Both the position numbers and the translations under genes were made by a program. The notes beneath the pieces are model-generated. The model did no database searches, was not told where the DNA came from, and saw only the letters and a program-made list of their open reading frames with translations. This document shows positions 6,479 through 9,710 of a DNA stretch of 9,710 nt, in pieces. Source of the DNA: Nitriliruptoraceae bacterium. Lineage in GTDB: Bacteria; Actinomycetota; Nitriliruptoria; Nitriliruptorales; Nitriliruptoraceae. How positions within the stretch are numbered: position 1 is the first letter of the stretch; the number at the start of each line of letters is the position of its first letter. The stretch is from contig SKTN01000145.1 in the NCBI GenBank assembly GCA_007117945.1, forward strand, positions 1 to 9,710, read 5' to 3'.

Positions 6479-8112
6479 GGTGCCGTCTCCTCGTCCAGGG
6501 CCACGATCACTGCGGCATCCTCGGGCAGGGTCAGCTCCCCGTCCACCAGGAAGGCCCGCGGGTCGGTGGCGTAGCACAGGCGGGCCTCCTCGGGCAGCAC
6601 GAGCTGGGCGTCGCCCTCGCCGTCGCCGACGTGCAGCGCCACCAGCACCTCGTCGCCCCGGGTCACGGCCACCACGGGCCCCTCGTCCACCACCCACTCC
6701 AGGGGGGCGTGCCCGGTGAGCGCGGGCAGGCGTCCGCGGGTGGCCAGCAGCTCGCGGGTGCGCTCGAGGTGGGAGCCGGGATCGCCCTGCTGCGCGGCGG
6801 CGGTGTCGGCGGGGCCGCGGTTGCTGCCCACGGGTAGCCAGGGGGTGCCGAGGGTGAAACCGAGGGCCGGGCCCGGCTCCCAGGGCATCGGGCTGCGTTG
6901 GGGATCGCGCCCGCGGACGCCGAGCCGCAGGGTGATGGGGTCCTCGGCGACGCCCTCGGGCAGCACCGCATCGTCGAGGCCGAGCTCATCGCCCTGGAAC
7001 AGGAAGGGCACGCCCGGCAGGGCGCACAGGAGGGTGAGGTAGGCCAGGGCGCGGCGGGCACCCACCTCGCCGCCGCCGAAGCGCTCCGCGGCGTGGGGGT
7101 CGTCGTGGCTGGACAGGGGCCAGGACAGCCGGTCGTCGCAGGCCGCCACGTAGGGCGCGAGGGTGGAGCGGATCTCCTGTGCGTCCCAGGCCACCTTGAT
7201 GGCGTCGAAGGCGAAGGCGGAGTGCAGGGCGTCGTCGGTGACGTAGCGCCGGAGCTTGCCGGGGTCGAGGACGTAGACCTCACCGAGGAGTACCGCGTCG
7301 TGGGCGTCGGCGATCCGGCGCCACCGGCGGTAGATGTCGACCACCCCGGGCTGGTCGAGGTCGTGGATGTGGGCGAAGCGGTCGAACACCGAGCCCGTGC
7401 CACCGTCCTGCGACGGCGGTTGGTCCAGCAGGGGGTTGTCGCGGAAGTGGGGGTCCTCCACCAGGGAGTGGGCGACGTCGATGCGTACCCCGTCGACGCC
7501 CCGCTCGAACCAGGCGGTGAGGATGTCCTCGAAGGCCGCCCACACCCGCGGCTCGGCCCAGTTGAGGTCGGGCTGCTCGGGGAGGAACAGGTGCATGTAG
7601 TACTGGCCCGTGGCCGCGTGGAAGGTCCAGGCGGGCCCACCGAAGTGGCTCACCCAGTTGTTGGGGGGACCGCCGTCGGGACCGGGCTCCCGCCACACGT
7701 AGAAGTCCCGGTGCGCTGCGTCGCGCCCCGAACAGGCGTCGAGGAACCAGGGGTGGAGGTCGGAGGTGTGGTTGGGCACCAGGTCCATCAGGACCTTCAG
7801 GCCGAGTGCGTGGGCGTCGTCGAGCACGCCGCGCAGGTCATCCAGGGTGCCGTAGTCCGGTTCGACACCGAGGTAGTCCGCCACGTCGTAGCCGTGATCA
7901 CGCTGGGGTGAGGGCGTGACGGGCGTGAGCCACACGACGTCGACGCCGAGGTCGGCGAGGTGGGGCAGCCGTGCGCGCAGCCCCGGGAGGTCGCCGATGC
8001 CGTCGCCGTCGCTGTCGGCGAAGGAGCGCACGTACACCTCGTAGCCCACCGCGCCCAGCCACCAGCCCGGCCGGTGTCCCGAGTGCTCGTCCCCTCGCCC
8101 TGTGCTGTCCAC
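6475..8112 (-). CDS. GH13 alpha-glucosidase (AglA / oligo-1,6-glucosidase type)
   Basis: The protein is 545 residues from GTG 8112, with a strong GGAGG 7 nt upstream. There is no signal peptide, so it is cytoplasmic. The GH13 barrel begins at WWLGAVGYEVYVRSFADSDGDGIGDL. The conserved regions are DLVPNH (110-115), GVRIDVAHS (208-216, nucleophile Asp212), LLGEVYV (275-281, acid/base Glu278) and SSHDDP (334-339, transition-state stabiliser Asp337). QPDLN (180-184) marks the oligo-1,6-glucosidase/alpha-glucosidase subfamily. Region IV carries Ser where Asn usually precedes His-Asp. The C-terminal part from about 470 is the short beta-domain. Expected reaction: hydrolysis of the non-reducing alpha-glucosyl bond in imported sucrose, maltose, isomaltose or similar sugars. 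It forms a coupled operon with the kinase and is divergent to a LacI regulator. Trehalose- or transglycosylation-type activity is possible, but the neighbours favour sucrose-like substrates. Confidence 0.92.
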   Translation of the reverse strand: MDSTGRGDEHSGHRPGWWLGAVGYEVYVRSFADSDGDGIGDLPGLRARLPHLADLGVDVVWLTPVTPSPQRDHGYDVADYLGVEPDYGTLDDLRGVLDDAHALGLKVLMDLVPNHTSDLHPWFLDACSGRDAAHRDFYVWREPGPDGGPPNNWVSHFGGPAWTFHAATGQYYMHLFLPEQPDLNWAEPRVWAAFEDILTAWFERGVDGVRIDVAHSLVEDPHFRDNPLLDQPPSQDGGTGSVFDRFAHIHDLDQPGVVDIYRRWRRIADAHDAVLLGEVYVLDPGKLRRYVTDDALHSAFAFDAIKVAWDAQEIRSTLAPYVAACDDRLSWPLSSHDDPHAAERFGGGEVGARRALAYLTLLCALPGVPFLFQGDELGLDDAVLPEGVAEDPITLRLGVRGRDPQRSPMPWEPGPALGFTLGTPWLPVGSNRGPADTAAAQQGDPGSHLERTRELLATRGRLPALTGHAPLEWVVDEGPVVAVTRGDEVLVALHVGDGEGDAQLVLPEEARLCYATDPRAFLVDGELTLPEDAAVIVALDEETAP

Positions 8113-8221
8113 GTCTGCGCCTCCACTGCGGCGGTGGACGCTACCCGCGTCGCCGGGGTGGCGGCGCGCTCACGTCGCCGGGACGGCTGGCACCTCTGGG
8201 TGATCCCGCGGACACCCTGTG

Positions 8222-8235
8222 TGGAAGCGCTTGCA
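8222..8235. promoter_or_regulatory. LacI-family operator O1
   Basis: TGGAAGCGCTTGCA is a 14-bp site with central CG and perfect AAGCGCTT core. It is symmetric at every position except the third pair from each end. It resembles the general LacI-family/cre pattern TGnAAnCGnTnnCA. It shares CGCTTGCAG exactly with the second site at 9384-9392. The central CpG is where the hinge-helix leucine of LacI proteins inserts, and the local regulator has that leucine (Leu55). Confidence 0.75.
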
Positions 8236-8260
8236 GGCGGCGCGCGCGGGGGTCTACGGT
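8231..8260 (+). promoter_or_regulatory. candidate promoter of the LacI-family gene
   Basis: The -35 is TTGCAG (8231-8236) and the -10 is TACGGT (8255-8260), with an 18-bp spacer. The -35 overlaps the right half of operator O1, so the regulator would repress its own promoter. The leader would be about 49 nt. This rests on pattern matching only. Confidence 0.4.
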
Positions 8261-8315
8261 GCTGCTGGTGGAGCCGGTGTCTGGCGGTACCGGCGGCGGG
8301 AGACGGTGCACCTCC

Positions 8316-9353
8316 GTGAGTGCGACGATCGAGGATGTGGCCAGGGCGGCGCAGGTGTCGGTCGCCACGGTCTCGCGTGCGCTGCGAGGGCTCCCCAACG
8401 TCGCACCCTCCACCCGGGAGCGGGTGGTGGCCGTGGCCTCCCGCATGGACTACGTCGCCGACCCGACCGCGTCACGCCTGGCGGGTGGACGGCGGATGGT
8501 CCTCGGCCTCGTCGTGCCGATGCTCGGGCAGTGGTACTACGCGAAGCTGTTCTCCGGCGTGGAGGCCGTGGCCACCGTGGCCGGCTACGACGTACTGCCC
8601 TTCACCACCTCCGGCCCGGGCGGCAGCGAGCGGTTCGTGCGCACGCTGCCCTTCCGCAAGCGGGTCGATGGGTTGATCCTGGCCGATGCCCCCTTCGACG
8701 CCCAGCAGTTCGCCGCCGTGGCGGCCACCGGCGTGCCGATCGTCTCCCTGGGCTCCTTCACCCCGGGTGTGTGGGGGATCGCCGTGGACAACGCGGCGGC
8801 GGCCCGCCTGGCGGTCGGCCACCTCACGGGGCTCGGCCACACGCGCATCGCCCTGATCGGCGGCATCCCCGACGACCCCTTCCGCTTCTCCGTCCCCGTG
8901 GACCGCTTCCACGGCTACCAGGACGCGCTCGAGGCCGCCGGGCTGAGCTACGACCCGGCCCTGGTCGTGCCCGGCAACTTCTCCGCCGAAGGGGGCGCGG
9001 AGGCGATGCACAAGCTGCTGGCCGCACCGACACCACCCACGGCGGTGTTCGCCTGCTCCGACGAGATGGCGATCGGTGCGATCCAGGTGGCCCGCGACGC
9101 AGGCCTCGACGTCCCGCGTGATCTGTCCGTGATCGGCATCGACGACCACGACATCTCCGCCTACGTTGGCCTCACGACCATCCGTCAGGATGTGACCGGT
9201 CAAGGAGAGCGCGTCGCGCAACTCCTGCTGGAGCATCTGGAGGACAGGGACGACGTGCAGGTGGAGGACGTCCACGAGGCGCACCCCACCCGGCTCGTGG
9301 TCCGCCGCACGACCGGGCCGCCGCCTGACAGGGCGTCCCACCCCCGGGTGTGA
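8316..9353 (+). CDS. LacI-family transcriptional regulator of the alpha-glucoside locus
   Basis: The protein is 345 residues from GTG 8316, placing the helix-turn-helix at the very N-terminus as in all LacI relatives. GGGAGA lies upstream at a long 12-nt spacing. An in-frame GTG at 8277 has its GGAG only 3 nt away and is less likely. Residues 4-24 (TIEDVARAAQVSVATVSRALR) are the HTH. Residues 47-58 (ADPTASRLAGG) are the hinge helix, with Leu55 at the minor-groove-intercalating position. From about 62 (VLGLVVP) the periplasmic-binding-protein-like sensor domain follows, ending with VIGIDDHDISAYVGLTTIRQD, typical of the family. It lies between the glucosidase-kinase operon and the ABC transporter ATPase, with an operator in front of each direction. 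It is most likely a repressor released by the imported sugar or a breakdown product; the effector is not identifiable from sequence. Confidence 0.92.
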   Translation: MSATIEDVARAAQVSVATVSRALRGLPNVAPSTRERVVAVASRMDYVADPTASRLAGGRRMVLGLVVPMLGQWYYAKLFSGVEAVATVAGYDVLPFTTSGPGGSERFVRTLPFRKRVDGLILADAPFDAQQFAAVAATGVPIVSLGSFTPGVWGIAVDNAAAARLAVGHLTGLGHTRIALIGGIPDDPFRFSVPVDRFHGYQDALEAAGLSYDPALVVPGNFSAEGGAEAMHKLLAAPTPPTAVFACSDEMAIGAIQVARDAGLDVPRDLSVIGIDDHDISAYVGLTTIRQDVTGQGERVAQLLLEHLEDRDDVQVEDVHEAHPTRLVVRRTTGPPPDRASHPRV

Positions 9354-9377
9354 ACCGGGAGTAACCTAAACCAGAGC

Positions 9378-9391
9378 GAAAACGCTTGCAG
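9378..9391. promoter_or_regulatory. LacI-family operator O2
   Basis: CGAAAACGCTTGCA matches operator O1 at 10 of 14 positions. Its right half, continued to CGCTTGCAG (9384-9392), is identical to that of O1. The left half is degenerate. It lies 24 bp after the regulator stop codon and 53 bp before the transporter ATPase start. Confidence 0.65.
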
Positions 9392-9415
9392 ACACGACCT
9401 CCGACCGCCATAGTG
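9387..9415 (+). promoter_or_regulatory. candidate promoter of the ABC transporter operon
   Basis: The -35 is TTGCAG (9387-9392), the same hexamer and operator half-site as at the regulator promoter. The -10 is CATAGT (9410-9415), with a 17-bp spacer. Transcription would start near 9422, giving a short leader of about 23 nt. An alternative -10, TAACCT (9363-9368), would place O2 at the transcription start but lacks a good -35. Confidence 0.4.
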
Positions 9416-9426
9416 GGGGGTCGGAG
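9400..9426. repeat. 8-bp inverted repeat in the ABC transporter leader/promoter
   Basis: CTCCGACC (9400-9407) and GGTCGGAG (9419-9426) are perfect inverted arms around an 11-bp centre that holds the CATAGT -10 candidate. As RNA it would be a hairpin ending 2 nt before the ribosome binding site. As DNA it would be a protein site around the -10. No T-tract follows, so it is not a standard terminator of the regulator gene. Confidence 0.55.
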
Positions 9427-9444
9427 ATGGAGGGAGAGCACACC

Positions 9445-9710
9445 ATGGCCAAAGTCGTGATGGACGACATCCAGAAGGTCTACCCGGACGGGACCCAGGC
9501 GATCTTCGACCTGAGCCTCGAGGTCGAGGACGGGGAGTTCGTGATCCTGGTCGGTCCGTCCGGCTGCGGGAAGTCCACCGCGCTGCGGATGGTCGCCGGC
9601 CTGGAGGAGATCTCCGGGGGCAAGATGTACATCGGGGACAAGGTCGTCAACGACCTCTCCCCCAAGGAGCGGGACATCGCCATGGTGTTCCAGTCCTACG
9701 CCCTCTACCC
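9445..9710 (+). CDS. ABC transporter ATP-binding protein, MalK/MsmX/UgpC type (3' end cut by window edge)
   Basis: From ATG 9445, preceded by GGAGGGAG with 8-nt spacing, 88 codons are visible of a protein normally about 360-390 residues long. MAKVVMDDIQKVYPDG is the usual first strand of sugar-importer ATPases. Walker A is GPSGCGKST (37-45, Lys43), followed by LRMVAGLEEISGG and LSPKERDIAMVFQSYALYP with the Q-loop Gln83. LSPKERDIAMVFQ is typical of the CUT1 ATPases that energise maltose, multiple-sugar and glycerol-phosphate importers. Walker B, the signature motif and the C-terminal regulatory domain lie beyond the window. It probably drives uptake of the alpha-glucoside cleaved by the GH13 enzyme. 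The solute-binding and permease genes are expected to the right, though such ATPases can also serve several importers from a solitary gene. Confidence 0.93.
   Translation, partial: MAKVVMDDIQKVYPDGTQAIFDLSLEVEDGEFVILVGPSGCGKSTALRMVAGLEEISGGKMYIGDKVVNDLSPKERDIAMVFQSYALY

Larger units (their letters stand above)
8113..8315. promoter_or_regulatory. divergent intergenic region between glucosidase and lacI-type regulator
   Basis: This 203-bp non-coding stretch contains the LacI-type operator and a plus-strand promoter candidate. A minus-strand TAGCGT (8143-8138) could be a -10 for the glucosidase, but no acceptable -35 precedes it. The 10-mer CGTCGCCGGG occurs twice, at 8148-8157 and 8173-8182, with no assigned role. 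Confidence 0.5.

Noticed and set aside
6898..7911. 337-codon plus-strand open frame inside the GH13 gene
   Set aside because: The opposite strand carries all four GH13 catalytic regions. The plus-strand translation shows only Val/Gly/Glu repeats without a fold signature.

Overview
This is GC-rich, tightly packed bacterial chromosome. Six of the eight genes read best from GTG starts. The soluble proteins are acidic, and the two lipoproteins carry long Asp/Glu-rich stretches. Together these point to an actinobacterium, possibly a salt-adapted lineage such as Nitriliruptoria; that placement is inference from composition and gene style only.

Left part (1-4140), cell-surface genes. A 3'-truncated alpha/beta-hydrolase runs off the left edge on the minus strand. 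A 396-bp gene-free stretch follows, holding two copies of a 29-bp hairpin-forming repeat and a strong GC hairpin that probably ends the next gene. Two exported lipoproteins are then transcribed divergently from a shared region. On the minus strand is a DUF4015-type putative glycoside hydrolase with an Ig-like domain. On the plus strand is a CE4/NodB-type polysaccharide deacetylase on an acidic stalk. This is the same pair of activities that PgaB-type proteins combine in one lipoprotein, so the pair may process one surface polysaccharide.

Middle (4141-5541). A complete NuoF-like (51 kDa) flavin/Fe-S NADH dehydrogenase subunit lies 47 bp after the deacetylase, with no NuoE or NuoG partner in the window. 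It converges on the sugar-kinase gene with only 4 bp between the stop codons.

Right part (5546-9710), an alpha-glucoside (probably sucrose-type) utilisation locus. A GH13 alpha-glucosidase and a PfkB fructokinase-like gene form a minus-strand operon with a 4-bp GTGA overlap. Divergent to them is a LacI-family regulator, followed by the start of a MalK/MsmX/UgpC-type ABC transporter ATPase that runs off the right edge. Two LacI-type operators with the identical half-site CGCTTGCAG lie in the two intergenic regions of this locus, each overlapping a plausible -35 element. The likely scheme is import by an ABC transporter encoded beyond the right edge, intracellular hydrolysis to glucose plus a second sugar such as fructose, phosphorylation by the kinase, and control of all of it by the LacI protein.

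No tRNA, rRNA, CRISPR array, insertion sequence or phage gene was seen. The most notable unexplained signals are the 29-bp repeat pair, the matching leader inverted repeats upstream of two unrelated genes, the 13-bp inverted repeat that brackets the divergent lipoprotein promoter region, and the orphan NuoF.
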